Of a stretch of DNA of 47,772 nt, positions 1 to 8,834 are shown piece after piece. This DNA is from Candidatus Woesearchaeota archaeon (GTDB taxonomy: Archaea > Nanobdellota > Nanobdellia > Woesearchaeales > DSVV01), in NCBI GenBank assembly GCA_016214075.1, contig JACRPI010000017.1, positions 1-47,772 of the forward strand, in the 5' to 3' direction. Made by a program: the position numbers and the translations under genes. Below the pieces are notes generated by a model. That model was not told the DNA's origin. It searched no databases and saw only the letters and a program-made list of their open reading frames with translations. Numbering within the stretch: position 1 is the stretch's first letter; the number at the start of each line of letters is the position of its first letter.

Positions 1-533
1 ACGTACACATAGTTGGTTCAACCGATTTAGAGGGTTATTGATTCGTTGGTCTAAAAGACCAGATGCTTACATAGGATTATTGCATCTCGCATGTGGAATA
101 ATTACATGGAGGTCAATCTAATGGGATAGGCTCTAAGAAGAGAAGTATAAAAACGAAGCATCCTTTGGAGAACATCGTGGTACGACTCTCCATTTTCAGG
201 ATGCATATCATGAAGAGAAATCTTATTATCTTGGGAATAGAGGCGTCTTTCTTCTCTTGGTCTCCCCTCAAAAACACCCCAACTTCTTTCTCGTAGATCT
301 TTAGTATAAATTACAGGAACATGAGGATGATATTTGAGAATTTCTTTTGCAGTATCTTTTGTTCTTTCTAAATCACTGACATATGCGGTATCAATTTTTT
401 CACTCTTAAGTCTTAATCCTACTTTGCGTGCCTGTTCTTTTCCTTTTTCGCTGAGTGTTCCATAAGATTGTCCCTGACAAATGCCAGTCGCATTCTCAAC
501 AGTCTCCCCATGCCTTACAAGAATCAATTTCAT
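1..533 (-). pseudogene. Histidine phosphatase (phosphoglycerate-mutase-like), broken 3' end
   Basis: The intact reading frame (533 down to a stop at 102-104) gives 143 residues with the RHGET catalytic motif at residues 8-12, so it belongs to the histidine phosphatase superfamily. Members are usually near 200 residues and carry a second catalytic His in a VSHGG-like strand, which this frame lacks. Shifting frame by one base at about 105-108 gives a tail starting HVIIPHARCNN, which resembles that strand. An in-frame TAA at 67-69 interrupts the tail, which then runs off the window edge. I read this as a gene broken by a frameshift plus a stop. The start overlaps the upstream hydrolase by 4 nt (ATGA), so the two were one operon. 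Sequencing error is the alternative. Confidence 0.6.
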
Positions 534-1090
534 TTTTTCAAAACCTCTAAAACTTTTTCAAGCAATAAAGGAAACTGCTTATATCCACTTTTTTCATTAA
601 AGTGCCCTGCATCAGGAATAATCAAGGGTGTCGTTCCAAGTGAAGCAGCAAGTTCTTTTGCGTAAGAAACAGGAACATATGGATCATTGTCTCCATGAAA
701 AACAACAAATCTACAACAATTCTCTCGAATGCGATCCCACAAAAATGGATGATCTAAAAACGTTCTATTCACTGCGTCAAACTCATTATGAAGCAGAGAA
801 GAAAATCCAGAAACAAAGAATGCGGCATGAATCTTGACATCAGATTGCTCAAGAAAACGAAGGAGAAACGCAGCACCAATGCTATGACCAATCACAACAG
901 TCTCTTGAGTAATTTCAAGTTCATAGGGCAGAAACACTGCGCGCCAATTTTCGAGACTTTGTCCGTCAGGTGTGGGAAATGGCAGAACAAAAACAGTGTG
1001 ACCTTTTTTCTCGAGCTCTTTCTTAAGCCAAGTATACCAATTCTCGTCGGGATTCCCAAAAGAGCCATGAATAATGAAGATAGTTGCCAT
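530..1090 (-). CDS. RBBP9/YdeN-type alpha/beta serine hydrolase
   Basis: A 186-residue protein of the small YdeN/RBBP9 hydrolase family. It opens with a FIIHGSFG oxyanion strand, has the nucleophile elbow GHSIGA at about residues 68-73, an acid region HGDNDPYVP, and the catalytic His in DAGHFN near residue 162. Length matches the family. It is probably a cytoplasmic esterase or peptidase-like hydrolase, and the substrate cannot be told. A TATA-like sequence (1112-1119) lies about 25 nt before the ATG, which suggests leaderless transcription. It overlaps the downstream phosphatase remnant by 4 nt. Confidence 0.85.
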   Translation of the reverse strand: MATIFIIHGSFGNPDENWYTWLKKELEKKGHTVFVLPFPTPDGQSLENWRAVFLPYELEITQETVVIGHSIGAAFLLRFLEQSDVKIHAAFFVSGFSSLLHNEFDAVNRTFLDHPFLWDRIRENCCRFVVFHGDNDPYVPVSYAKELAASLGTTPLIIPDAGHFNEKSGYKQFPLLLEKVLEVLKK

Positions 1091-1404
1091 AATGAAAGAC
1101 TATAATGGAACAATATATACTTTTCCTTATCGCTATTTCTATTCTCTATCAGTACGCGCGCACCAACATAACAGAAGAATCGCTTAGAAAAGTCCTACAC
1201 CACAATTCATCCTTTATGGAAATATAAAAAATAACAAAAGAATAGAAGTAATTCAAAGCCAACAGAGCGAATAAGAACAATAAAAAAAGAACAACAGTGT
1301 GGAGCGAAATTGGGGGTATGTTATCTTCATACTGCTACACACCGCTGAACTGTTATTTTCAAAGACGACAATGTTTATATATCTATCTTTTTTTCATTAA
1401 TTTT
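1091..1404. other. Intergenic region between divergent genes
   Basis: No convincing gene. It holds a TATA box for the hydrolase (1112-1119), a TATA box for the GT2 gene (TTTATATA, about 1374-1381), and one copy of a dispersed intergenic repeat (about 1158-1211) described separately. An in-frame extension of the GT2 gene back to 1297 crosses that TATA box and is not believed. Confidence 0.6.
1158..1211. repeat. Dispersed intergenic repeat, copy 1
   Basis: CACCAAC at 1161-1167, AGAAAAGTCC at 1186-1195 and ACAATTCATC at 1202-1211 recur in the same order and nearly the same spacing at 14075-14124. A partial copy is at 9955-10062. The role is unknown; all copies lie between genes. Confidence 0.5.
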
Positions 1405-2097
1405 ATGGAGCAAAAACAAGAGTACAAAGATGTGACGATCGTTATTCCCACACTAAATGAGGAAAAAAACATTGAAAAATTGATCACGCTCCTCAAAAAA
1501 ACATACAAAGGAATAACAATAATTGTCGTTGATGATGGGTCTAAGGACAACACCCAAACAGTCGCGAAAAAAGCAGGAGCGCAACTCATAGACAGAAGCG
1601 AAAAACCAATTCATGGATTGTGCATCAGTGTTATAGAAGGAATTCAGGCAGCAAAAACACAGTATGCGATTATCATGGATGGGGACATGCAGCATCCGTA
1701 TGAAAAAATTGGAGAAATAGCAGAAAAGCTGCAGCATTGTGGCTTAGTTGTCGGAACGCGAGAGCAAGTATTGAATGATTGGCCGGTGCATAGAAGGCTG
1801 ATGTCCAAGCTTGCAATTACACTCGGGCATCTGCGCTTAATGATTCGCGGAGTCTATTGTGAAGATATAGTCTCAGGTTTCTTTGGAGTCCAAACAAAAA
1901 TATTCAAAGAAGTCATTGCAAAGAATTATGACAAATACGAGCTTGCGGGATACAAAGTGCTTTTTGACACACTCAAATATCTTCCAAAAAATACGAAAGT
2001 ATACCAGTTGAAATATGATTTTGGATTGCGAGAAGCAGGGGCGTCAAAAATTAATTATCATCATGTTCTCTACTATTTCAGGTCATTATTCAAGTAA
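1405..2097 (+). CDS. GT2 family glycosyltransferase (dolichol-phosphate sugar synthase-like)
   Basis: A 230-residue GT-A fold enzyme: VIPTLNEE strand near residues 13-20, VVDDGS near 43-48, and the DxD metal site in MDGDMQH near residue 95. There are no transmembrane segments, so it fits the Dpm1-like class that loads a sugar from a nucleotide donor onto a polyprenyl phosphate at the membrane face. Downstream GT-C enzymes would use such a lipid-linked donor. The start at 1405 is chosen because a TATA box at about 1374-1381 lies 25-30 nt upstream (leaderless). The sugar specificity is unknown. Confidence 0.85.
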   Translation: MEQKQEYKDVTIVIPTLNEEKNIEKLITLLKKTYKGITIIVVDDGSKDNTQTVAKKAGAQLIDRSEKPIHGLCISVIEGIQAAKTQYAIIMDGDMQHPYEKIGEIAEKLQHCGLVVGTREQVLNDWPVHRRLMSKLAITLGHLRLMIRGVYCEDIVSGFFGVQTKIFKEVIAKNYDKYELAGYKVLFDTLKYLPKNTKVYQLKYDFGLREAGASKINYHHVLYYFRSLFK

Positions 2098-2111
2098 TAA
2101 ATAAACTGCTT

Positions 2112-3557
2112 TCATTTTACAAAAATTTCTCGTTCTACGCCATTCCATTCTTTAGAATAAACAAGAGTATGCGTTGCCGCAATTTCTTCATGAAGTAAAG
2201 AAATCTGCTCGAAACAAGCTGAATCTGTGCAGGGATAAAAGTCAGACGTAAAGACAACATATGACGCGTCATCTTTATACTTCTCATAAATCTCTAGAGC
2301 ATCAGTGAGGTTATTATAATAAGGATACGCAAGAATGCCATCAGTGTAAGCACTAAAATACGGTTCAGTAGTAAGAATGTCGCCTTGAAAAGAATGCTGA
2401 GAAAAATAGCTATAATAGTCCTGCTCAATAAGAAGTACTTCTTCAGGATAAAATCGATATGCAAGCGTAAAGGTAGGAAGCAGAGAAAATGTAAAGAGCG
2501 GATAAAAGATGATCAGACAAAAGAGAAGTTTGCGTACAATTTTTCCTTGGGAAACTAAGGCAAGAAGTTGTTGTAAAAGGTGTCCAGCGAACAGCGCAAG
2601 GAGAGGCAGAAACAAAACAGCGAAGCGAAGTTGTTTGTTGACAATGCTGGTAAAATAAATAAAGAAGACAAACAAAGGAACAAAAAGAACAAGCTGCTTA
2701 TTCTTATCACTTTTCGAGAAGAAAAGGGAAATGCATCCCAAAAAACCAAGAAGCAGCAAAGGATTATTTTGAATAATTTCAAACATATAATAAAAAATAT
2801 TTTGCCAGACAGCAGAAACAGCATGCACAGCGTTGGAAGCGTGCCCCTCTGCAAGCAATAATGGTCGGAATACAGCGTCAAACACTGTTGCGCTGTGCGC
2901 TCTATACATGAAGTAGTTAAATATAAAAAAAGGAAGTTGAATTAAAAAAACACCAAACATAAAAGAAGCGCACTGGAAAAAAAGTTTCTTCCAGTGCCCA
3001 ACATATTCAAGAACAGAAACAAACAGAAGTGCAGGAACAAGAAGTCCAGCGGGAAATTTAAACAAGAAGGCAAAGCTTGCCATGATGCCCACAAAAAATG
3101 TATGCTTCCCTCGAACAAGAAGGTAAATGCTGAGTAAGATAAAGAAGGTAGCAGGAATTTCAGTCATAATGCTGACGCTGCTTTGAAAAAACAAAGGGCT
3201 AAGAACAAGCGCAAGGCAAGCAAAAAATGCGCTTTCTTCAGAAAAGAGCTCTTTTCCAAGAAGATAAACTAAAAAGAGAACTCCAAGAGAAAAAAGAAAT
3301 ATGACTGTTTGATAAACAAACACCGTTCCAAGACCAAGCTTCCAAAATAATCCTAACACAAGAGGCAAACCAAGCGGTCGTATGGATTCAAACAATCCTT
3401 CTGTGCCTAAAGAATAAAGATATTTGCCCATGCTGATGTAGACTGCTTCATCCCAGTGAATATCATGATGTCTCATAAAAAGAAAAAAGACATGAAGTCC
3501 GAGAAAAAAGAGGAGAAGTAAAGAAAAGAGAAACAAGTATTTCTTCTCACGAATCAT
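2112..3557 (-). CDS. Multipass GT-C glycosyltransferase (ArnT/PMT-like, GT39/GT83 type)
   Basis: A 481-residue protein with about ten to twelve hydrophobic segments and a short polar C-terminal part. The first extracytoplasmic loop carries HWDEAVY at residues 34-40; an acidic pair there is the catalytic feature of ArnT/PMT enzymes that use polyprenyl-phosphate sugars. It probably transfers a sugar outside the membrane to lipid or protein. The ATG at 3557 is preferred over 3590 because it forms a 4-nt ATGA overlap with the stop of the upstream gene. It converges with the GT2 gene at 2097. Confidence 0.8.
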   Translation of the reverse strand: MIREKKYLFLFSLLLLFFLGLHVFFLFMRHHDIHWDEAVYISMGKYLYSLGTEGLFESIRPLGLPLVLGLFWKLGLGTVFVYQTVIFLFSLGVLFLVYLLGKELFSEESAFFACLALVLSPLFFQSSVSIMTEIPATFFILLSIYLLVRGKHTFFVGIMASFAFLFKFPAGLLVPALLFVSVLEYVGHWKKLFFQCASFMFGVFLIQLPFFIFNYFMYRAHSATVFDAVFRPLLLAEGHASNAVHAVSAVWQNIFYYMFEIIQNNPLLLLGFLGCISLFFSKSDKNKQLVLFVPLFVFFIYFTSIVNKQLRFAVLFLPLLALFAGHLLQQLLALVSQGKIVRKLLFCLIIFYPLFTFSLLPTFTLAYRFYPEEVLLIEQDYYSYFSQHSFQGDILTTEPYFSAYTDGILAYPYYNNLTDALEIYEKYKDDASYVVFTSDFYPCTDSACFEQISLLHEEIAATHTLVYSKEWNGVEREIFVK

Positions 3558-4273
3558 TGCGTTGTACTGTTGGAGAGCCATTGAGCGCACGCTTCTGGAG
3601 TTTCTTCATATTCCTGACACACAGCAGGCATAAGGACATTGACATCATGGAGTGCCACATAAAGCTCATCATTGACAACAATACTAGGATATGTGGTAAT
3701 GTTGTACGCAGTCTTGAGAATTGCAATCATTGGCTCGTCAACGGTTTTCACGTTAAAAGAGAAGATAAGGAGTTTCTCTCCAAGTTCTTTTTTCATGTAG
3801 CTGAGAACAAAGCTTTGTTCATCGCAGGTAGGACATTCTTCTTCATCAGAGGAAAAGCTGAGGAGGGTCACAATGTCATGATCGCATATTTCTTTTGCTC
3901 TGTTTGCAAGAAGCCAGTAACGTACTTCAGCAAGGAAATATTCGCGTTCAAGAAGTTCAAAATCATCTTTTGCGAGCGTTGCGTCATCGCCGTAGGTTTC
4001 TATGCGAACGCGTGTCTTTTCTAAATCTTCAAGATTGGTGTAAAGTGTTTCATAAATTGCAGGACAGTTTTCTTTTTGTTCAAGAAGATTCAGATATTCA
4101 TATTGCAATTGTGAAGAGCGAAAATCCAGTTCCTGTTCCACATATCTATTCTCCACATATTGGGTTCGCGCGTTTTCCATGACAAGACCTAAAAGAAGTC
4201 CTAACACAAAAATACCCGTTGTCGCGATAAGTGCGATGATATAGATTTCTTTGCTGATGTGTCGTTTTTCCAT
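3554..4273 (-). CDS. Membrane-anchored thioredoxin-like protein
   Basis: A 239-residue protein. One transmembrane helix lies near residues 9-32, followed by a charged, probably coiled-coil segment (about 35-125) and a thioredoxin-like C-terminal domain with CPTC at 147-150 and a cis-proline candidate in TYPS (194-197). The topology places the redox domain outside the cell. It may form or repair disulfides or reduce partner proteins. It sits between glycosyltransferases, overlapping the next gene by 4 nt, with its ATG one base after the previous stop. That ATG (4273) is chosen over 4321, which overlaps the upstream gene. Additional cysteines (70, 130) may form structural disulfides. Confidence 0.7.
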   Translation of the reverse strand: MEKRHISKEIYIIALIATTGIFVLGLLLGLVMENARTQYVENRYVEQELDFRSSQLQYEYLNLLEQKENCPAIYETLYTNLEDLEKTRVRIETYGDDATLAKDDFELLEREYFLAEVRYWLLANRAKEICDHDIVTLLSFSSDEEECPTCDEQSFVLSYMKKELGEKLLIFSFNVKTVDEPMIAILKTAYNITTYPSIVVNDELYVALHDVNVLMPAVCQEYEETPEACAQWLSNSTTQ

Positions 4274-4274
4274 G

Positions 4275-5525
4275 TTACCACTGTTGTTTCTTTCGTCTGA
4301 TGATGTCGTAGAAAACACCAACCCACACTGCCCCTAAAAATAAGAAGTAAAAGAGCATATATATGGTTATCGTTAAAATCCCATAGCGAAGAAGTCGCTC
4401 ATTCGTGCGCACTTCAGATTTTCGCATGATATAAAGGGTAATAAGAAGCATGGTCGTCGCGACAAAGATCGTGATAAAGTTCAGATCCATAATACTAAAA
4501 TTAAACTGAAAGTGCGTCAAAAAGGGAAGAAAATCAAAGTGCACAAAGGTGAGATAATAGATATTCTGGATATACGGTTTAAGCCCGTAATAAAGAGCAG
4601 TGCAGAAGAGAATAAGAGCAATTACTCCAGAGCAAAGCACAGTGGGCATCTGAATAAATCCAAAATCTCCGTATTGTTTGTTGAAAAGCATTTTTCTGTA
4701 TTTAAGAACATTGAGCGTTGCTCCTTTAAACCAGCGATTGCGTTGCGTGTAAAGTTCTTTCACCGTCGATGGTCCAATGGTTAATACTTCAGGATCCATA
4801 AGTTGAACGATCTTATAGTTATGGAATTGAAGGCGCAACGCAATTTCTAAATCTTCAGTGATGTTGTTTTCATCAAAGTAGCCGATTTCACGGAGTGTTT
4901 CAGTGCGATAGACGCTAAACGGTCCAGGCGTGACGTGAACACAGTTGAGTTTTCCCATAAGTTCTTTGTAAAACATGTTAATGATGTATTCATACCACTG
5001 CAGTTTCTCAAGTGTATTTTTTGGATTGTGGACTTTGAGCGCGGGAAGCACAGCAGCAACACGATCATGAGTAAAGTGTGGAAGCATTTTTTGGAGCGCG
5101 TCTGGCGCGACAAACGAATCAGCGTCAAGGCAAACAAAATATGTTCCTTTTGCCTGGCGGAGCGCGTTGTTGAGGCCTGCGCCTTTTCCTTGGTTTTGTT
5201 GGGAAATAAGGCGAATGGTAAAGGATGAATTTTCCTCGATAAGCTGCTTTGCAATGGAAGCAGTCTTATCAACAGAACCATCATCAACAATCAAAAGTTC
5301 ATACTTTTCTTTTGGATACTGAAGTGCAAGCACAGAACGAACAGTTCCTGCGAGAGAATCCTGCTCATTGTAGGCGGGAATGGTAATCGTGACAAAAGGC
5401 GTCTCGGTAAGTTTCTTTTCTATTTTATCGTCGCGGGTTATCAAAAATACAAGAAGCCAGAAGACTGCGAAATATAAAGAAAGAAAATATGTTGACCAAA
5501 GGAGAATCGTTGTAGCAATGTTCAT
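4275..5525 (-). CDS. Processive GT2 membrane glycosyltransferase (BcsA/hyaluronan-synthase-like)
   Basis: A 416-residue protein with an N-terminal transmembrane helix, a cytosolic GT-A domain and about three C-terminal membrane helices. The motifs of processive synthases are all present: DDGS 81-84, DAD 134-136, TED 223-225 and QRNRW 261-265. These enzymes polymerise or transfer sugars from UDP-sugars such as UDP-GlcNAc, and the window encodes GlmM/GlmU/GlmS at 29-34 kb. The ATG at 5525 is preferred; the longer frame to 5570 overlaps the upstream gene. The product (polysaccharide or glycolipid) is not known. Confidence 0.87.
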   Translation of the reverse strand: MNIATTILLWSTYFLSLYFAVFWLLVFLITRDDKIEKKLTETPFVTITIPAYNEQDSLAGTVRSVLALQYPKEKYELLIVDDGSVDKTASIAKQLIEENSSFTIRLISQQNQGKGAGLNNALRQAKGTYFVCLDADSFVAPDALQKMLPHFTHDRVAAVLPALKVHNPKNTLEKLQWYEYIINMFYKELMGKLNCVHVTPGPFSVYRTETLREIGYFDENNITEDLEIALRLQFHNYKIVQLMDPEVLTIGPSTVKELYTQRNRWFKGATLNVLKYRKMLFNKQYGDFGFIQMPTVLCSGVIALILFCTALYYGLKPYIQNIYYLTFVHFDFLPFLTHFQFNFSIMDLNFITIFVATTMLLITLYIMRKSEVRTNERLLRYGILTITIYMLFYFLFLGAVWVGVFYDIIRRKKQQW

Positions 5526-5551
5526 GAGTATCAAAAATCCGCAATGAGGAG

Positions 5552-7003
5552 TCAGTACTGAACACTCCATATTGCAACATTATTGTTCTCGAAAACCTTT
5601 TTAAAGTTTTTCCCATTTTGAAGGACAAAAAGAAGTCCTTCTTCAGTAGAGCCCCAAACGAGGCCTGAGCTCATATCTGAAAAAACAACGACATAATCTA
5701 TCTGATAATGTTCAAAGAGAGAAAGTGCTTCATCAATGTCTCGAGTGTGAAAGAGCCGTTGCACTTCTTCTACAATCAATTCATTCTCAGGTGCGGCAGC
5801 GGCAAGTTTATCATAAATAACTCGCCTCTCTGTCGTAGAAGAGACCATATTTGCGTATTTTTCTGAGGTAAGAATAATTGCGTTTTCGTAGCTGTTTTCT
5901 TTGAGCCAGAGAAGTGCGTCCATCATTTCAGGATTGGGATCGAGGGATGCGGTTCTGCTGATAGTGCTTGTTGCGGAGAAGATAATTCCCAGGACAATAA
6001 GGAAAACAGTAAGACTTCGGAGATTTTCCATTTTCCATGGTCTGCGAAGCAGAGAAAAGAAACCAGTCGTTGCGAAAAAGCTGAGAGGAAGAATGAGATA
6101 TAATGAATAATAAGCAGCAGAAAATAAAGTAAAAAATAAAGCAGTGAGAATAAAGAAGAAAGAGGAAAGAGGAATTCGTGTCTTTCTTTCAGTCCAAAAA
6201 GCATAAATCCCAAAGGCGCTAATGAATAAAGCAAACACACTCATGCCAAATTTTCCTCCAAAATCAGAAAAGAGCTGTTGAAAAAGAGTAATGAGCGCTG
6301 GAAAAAGGATTTGAAGTTTCAGAGAGCTGAAAAAGAATTGCACGATCAGGCTGATCAGGAAAAAAACAGAGAGTAAATTGCTATATTTGGTTTTGGACAC
6401 CAATTTTCCGAGAGAGAAGATGAGAAGGATAGTGAGAAGAATATGTGCAGATCCATAAAAGAGAATCATGCCAAAGAAAAGGGGGGCAATATATTGTGAT
6501 CTGTCCTTTTGAATAAAAAAGTAACTTCCTGCTGCAAGGCAAAAGGTGATAAAAGTAAGGTTTGTCGCTTCTGTAAAGAGGGTGAGGAAAACGGGGTTGG
6601 TGAGGCAAAAAAGTCCTGCAAGAAGGTGTTGTTTAGGGTGTGAAAAAAAGAGTCCCAAAAGTTTGTAGAGAAAAAAGAGAGTTAGGAACCCAAGAAGCGC
6701 GGGAAGAAAAAGCGCGGCGATTTTATAAGAAAAAAGAGTTCCAAACAGACCAATGGCGAGGTCAAATGGATCAAAGTGAAACGGAACATCAAGAAGTAAA
6801 GAAGGGTTTTGTTTTGGAAATCCATTACTGAGAATATATTGACCTATGCGCATGTGAGAGTAAACAAGGTCTCCTGGTGGCCAGCTTTCAAAATGTTGAA
6901 CTCTGTAAAGGGGTATAATGCTGAGTGTGAGAAAAGAGAAAAGAAAGAAAAGGACAAAGCTATACGATGTTTCTTTTGGAATAAAACGGGATGTTGTGGT
7001 CAT
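5552..7003 (-). CDS. Multipass GT-C membrane protein, AglB/STT3-like
   Basis: A 483-residue protein with about 11 hydrophobic segments and a soluble C-terminal part of about 130 residues. The first loop has PGDLVYSHMR, similar in place and type to the acidic first-loop motif of STT3/AglB-like enzymes. The C-terminal domain begins ALLWLKENS, also typical of that superfamily. I see no canonical WWDYG motif, so a true oligosaccharyltransferase is not claimed. The upstream TATAAAA (about 7019-7025) abuts one arm of a 13-bp inverted repeat. Likely role: transfer of lipid-linked sugar outside the membrane. Confidence 0.65.
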   Translation of the reverse strand: MTTTSRFIPKETSYSFVLFFLFSFLTLSIIPLYRVQHFESWPPGDLVYSHMRIGQYILSNGFPKQNPSLLLDVPFHFDPFDLAIGLFGTLFSYKIAALFLPALLGFLTLFFLYKLLGLFFSHPKQHLLAGLFCLTNPVFLTLFTEATNLTFITFCLAAGSYFFIQKDRSQYIAPLFFGMILFYGSAHILLTILLIFSLGKLVSKTKYSNLLSVFFLISLIVQFFFSSLKLQILFPALITLFQQLFSDFGGKFGMSVFALFISAFGIYAFWTERKTRIPLSSFFFILTALFFTLFSAAYYSLYLILPLSFFATTGFFSLLRRPWKMENLRSLTVFLIVLGIIFSATSTISRTASLDPNPEMMDALLWLKENSYENAIILTSEKYANMVSSTTERRVIYDKLAAAAPENELIVEEVQRLFHTRDIDEALSLFEHYQIDYVVVFSDMSSGLVWGSTEEGLLFVLQNGKNFKKVFENNNVAIWSVQY

Positions 7004-7024
7004 GAATTACACCTTCATACTTTT

Positions 7025-7071
7025 ATAGTTGAGGACACATTTTTTTGAACATTATTAATGTCCTCAACTAT
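7025..7071. promoter_or_regulatory. 13-bp perfect inverted repeat abutting a TATA box
   Basis: ATAGTTGAGGACA at 7025-7037 and its exact complement at 7059-7071, with a 21-nt spacer. The left arm touches the TATAAAA box of the 5552-7003 gene. It could be an operator or an RNA hairpin in the transcript from the upstream gene. Confidence 0.55.
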
Positions 7072-7073
7072 TC

Positions 7074-7113
7074 AGCCAAAGACTTTTATGTTCGCTTATT
7101 TATGTCTTTGGCT
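7074..7113 (-). terminator. Hairpin spanning the stop of the 7086-8678 gene
   Basis: AGCCAAAGAC at 7074-7083 pairs perfectly with GTCTTTGGCT at 7104-7113. One arm lies in the last codons of the gene and the other just after its stop. It lies next to the 13-bp repeat, giving two hairpins in series. It is a possible 3' end or processing signal. Confidence 0.4.
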
Positions 7114-8678
7114 TTATCTTTCATTGGTTCAAAATGTTCTTTTTCTTCACAGGTACTTTCATACAAACGGACTTCTCCTGTATAAACCAGTCGGAAGCAA
7201 TCATTGTCTTCATAAGGAAGAAATTCAATATCATAGAGTTTTTTTGCAGTAGGGGAGATGTAAATATATGTCGCGTTATATTTGTTCATAATTTTTGTGG
7301 CGACAGTCTTTGACTGTGTTGTGAAGAGCGTGTCAATATCGCGAAGACGTTGTCTTGCATCTTTAATTTGAAGGAAGTTTGAGTCAACAACGGTTCTTCG
7401 TTCTCCAAAATACTCAATATAATGTCCATCATCAACAAGGCTAAGAACAACAACATCAGGAAGCGTTATTTCAGGAAGAAAACTGAGGAAGACAATCTCT
7501 TTTGGAGTAATGGTCAAACTCACTTTTTCCATAGTATAGAGGACAGTAGGATAAACAGAGCTGATGATAAAGAAGAGGAACACAATACTAAAGAGAAGAT
7601 GACTCCAGCCACGGACTTTTGTTTTCTGGATATACATGTGGAAAAGCATATAGCCATAGCCGGAGAGAAGAACGAGGAGAATGGAAAGGTACATGAGTCC
7701 TATGGTCCATTCAACGATTTTGAAAATAAGGAGTACAGAGGTGACGATGGCAATGCCAACAACAGGAAGTATTTTTTTCCGCTGTTCAGTGAAAATAGCA
7801 ACATCCAGCGAGGTTGCAAATTTATTTCTAGAAGGGTCTTTAAAGAGAATATAATACACCACAAGAAGACCAAAAATAAGCGGAATAATCCCAATGTGAG
7901 AGATAGAGGAGATAATAGTAAAATCATAATAATATTTGTCCACTAGTTGTGGAGGAATATTTTGCCAGAGAATGCCAGCGCCATGTTCAAGAAGAGAGCG
8001 TTTGTAGAGAAGTAAATAATACCAGCAGGAGAGAAGCAAGGAAAAGAGAATAAGTTCTTTCTCTTCTGTTTTTGGAGTTATCCCATAGATGAGTTCAAGA
8101 AGAAGGTATGCGAGAAGGCCGAAGATAAGGAGAAAGACAGAAGGATCAAGAAGAATAAGGATGCAGAGAAGCACAGTTGAAAGCGTTGCGTATTTCTTTT
8201 CCTGTATTTTGTAAAAGCAAAATAAGAATAAGAAAGAAAGAGGAATAAGCAAAGATCGTGGGGAGAGGGAGTTCACGGTTTCGACAAAATAAACAGGAAT
8301 AAATGCGGAAATTGATGCGCTGAAAAGCGCGATCTGTTTGTTGTGGGTGATCTCTTCAACAAGAACAAAGATGATCACGACAAGCGATGTCGCGAAAACA
8401 TTGGGAATAATTTTTGTAATGTACCAGGTCGATCCAAAAGAAGTGAGCAGTGCAAAGATGTAATGAAATAAAGGAGAGAAAATAAAAAGTCTTCCAGAAA
8501 AACTAAGAGGATCATAAAATAAAGGAAGAATGTTTTCTTGTATTGCTTCAACATGCCGTAGATGAAAGTATGATTCGTCATCGCTGAAATACGGGCTGCT
8601 GAACGCAAAATAAAGTCTGATAGTCAGTGTGACTGCGAAGAGGCAGATGAGCAAAATATATGCGTGATCTTTTCTCAT
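7086..8678 (-). CDS. Multipass GT-C membrane protein, AglB/STT3-like
   Basis: A 530-residue protein with an N-terminal helix, the loop motif DDESYFHLR at about residues 33-41, about eleven further hydrophobic segments and a C-terminal soluble region of about 140 residues. The acidic first-loop motif and domain order match the STT3/AglB-like GT-C class and resemble the 5552-7003 protein, so the two may be distant paralogues. No WWDYG-type motif is seen. A TATA-like sequence (about 8706-8717) stands 25-30 nt before the ATG, next to an 11-bp inverted repeat. Inferred role: transfer of a lipid-linked sugar at the outer membrane face. Confidence 0.65.
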   Translation of the reverse strand: MRKDHAYILLICLFAVTLTIRLYFAFSSPYFSDDESYFHLRHVEAIQENILPLFYDPLSFSGRLFIFSPLFHYIFALLTSFGSTWYITKIIPNVFATSLVVIIFVLVEEITHNKQIALFSASISAFIPVYFVETVNSLSPRSLLIPLSFLFLFCFYKIQEKKYATLSTVLLCILILLDPSVFLLIFGLLAYLLLELIYGITPKTEEKELILFSLLLSCWYYLLLYKRSLLEHGAGILWQNIPPQLVDKYYYDFTIISSISHIGIIPLIFGLLVVYYILFKDPSRNKFATSLDVAIFTEQRKKILPVVGIAIVTSVLLIFKIVEWTIGLMYLSILLVLLSGYGYMLFHMYIQKTKVRGWSHLLFSIVFLFFIISSVYPTVLYTMEKVSLTITPKEIVFLSFLPEITLPDVVVLSLVDDGHYIEYFGERRTVVDSNFLQIKDARQRLRDIDTLFTTQSKTVATKIMNKYNATYIYISPTAKKLYDIEFLPYEDNDCFRLVYTGEVRLYESTCEEKEHFEPMKDKAKDINKRT

Positions 8679-8715
8679 GAATATGTTCGAGTTGTTCAGA
8701 TTTATAAGCTTTTAT

Positions 8716-8764
8716 AGCGAACGAACCAAATTTTCGTATCAATAATTTCATATGTTCGTTCGCT
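8716..8764. promoter_or_regulatory. 11-bp perfect inverted repeat AGCGAACGAAC
   Basis: AGCGAACGAAC at 8716-8726 and its complement at 8754-8764. The left arm adjoins the TATA region of the 7086-8678 gene. It is a candidate operator. Confidence 0.5.
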
Positions 8765-8767
8765 TAT

Positions 8768-8821
8768 TAGCTGACACACGAAATCACCATAAAAAATGAT
8801 AATCATTTCGTTCGTCAGCTA
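8768..8821. promoter_or_regulatory. 17-bp imperfect inverted repeat
   Basis: Arms at 8768-8784 and 8805-8821 (TAGCTGAC...ACGAAAT) match except at two positions, with a 20-nt spacer. It lies midway between divergent genes and could be a regulator site or a hairpin. Confidence 0.5.
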
Positions 8822-8834
8822 TACCAGTCTCCCC

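Noticed and set aside
1297-1404. 36-codon upstream extension of the GT2 gene
   Set aside because: It crosses the TATA box and has no similarity to the family; the ATG at 1405 fits leaderless transcription.
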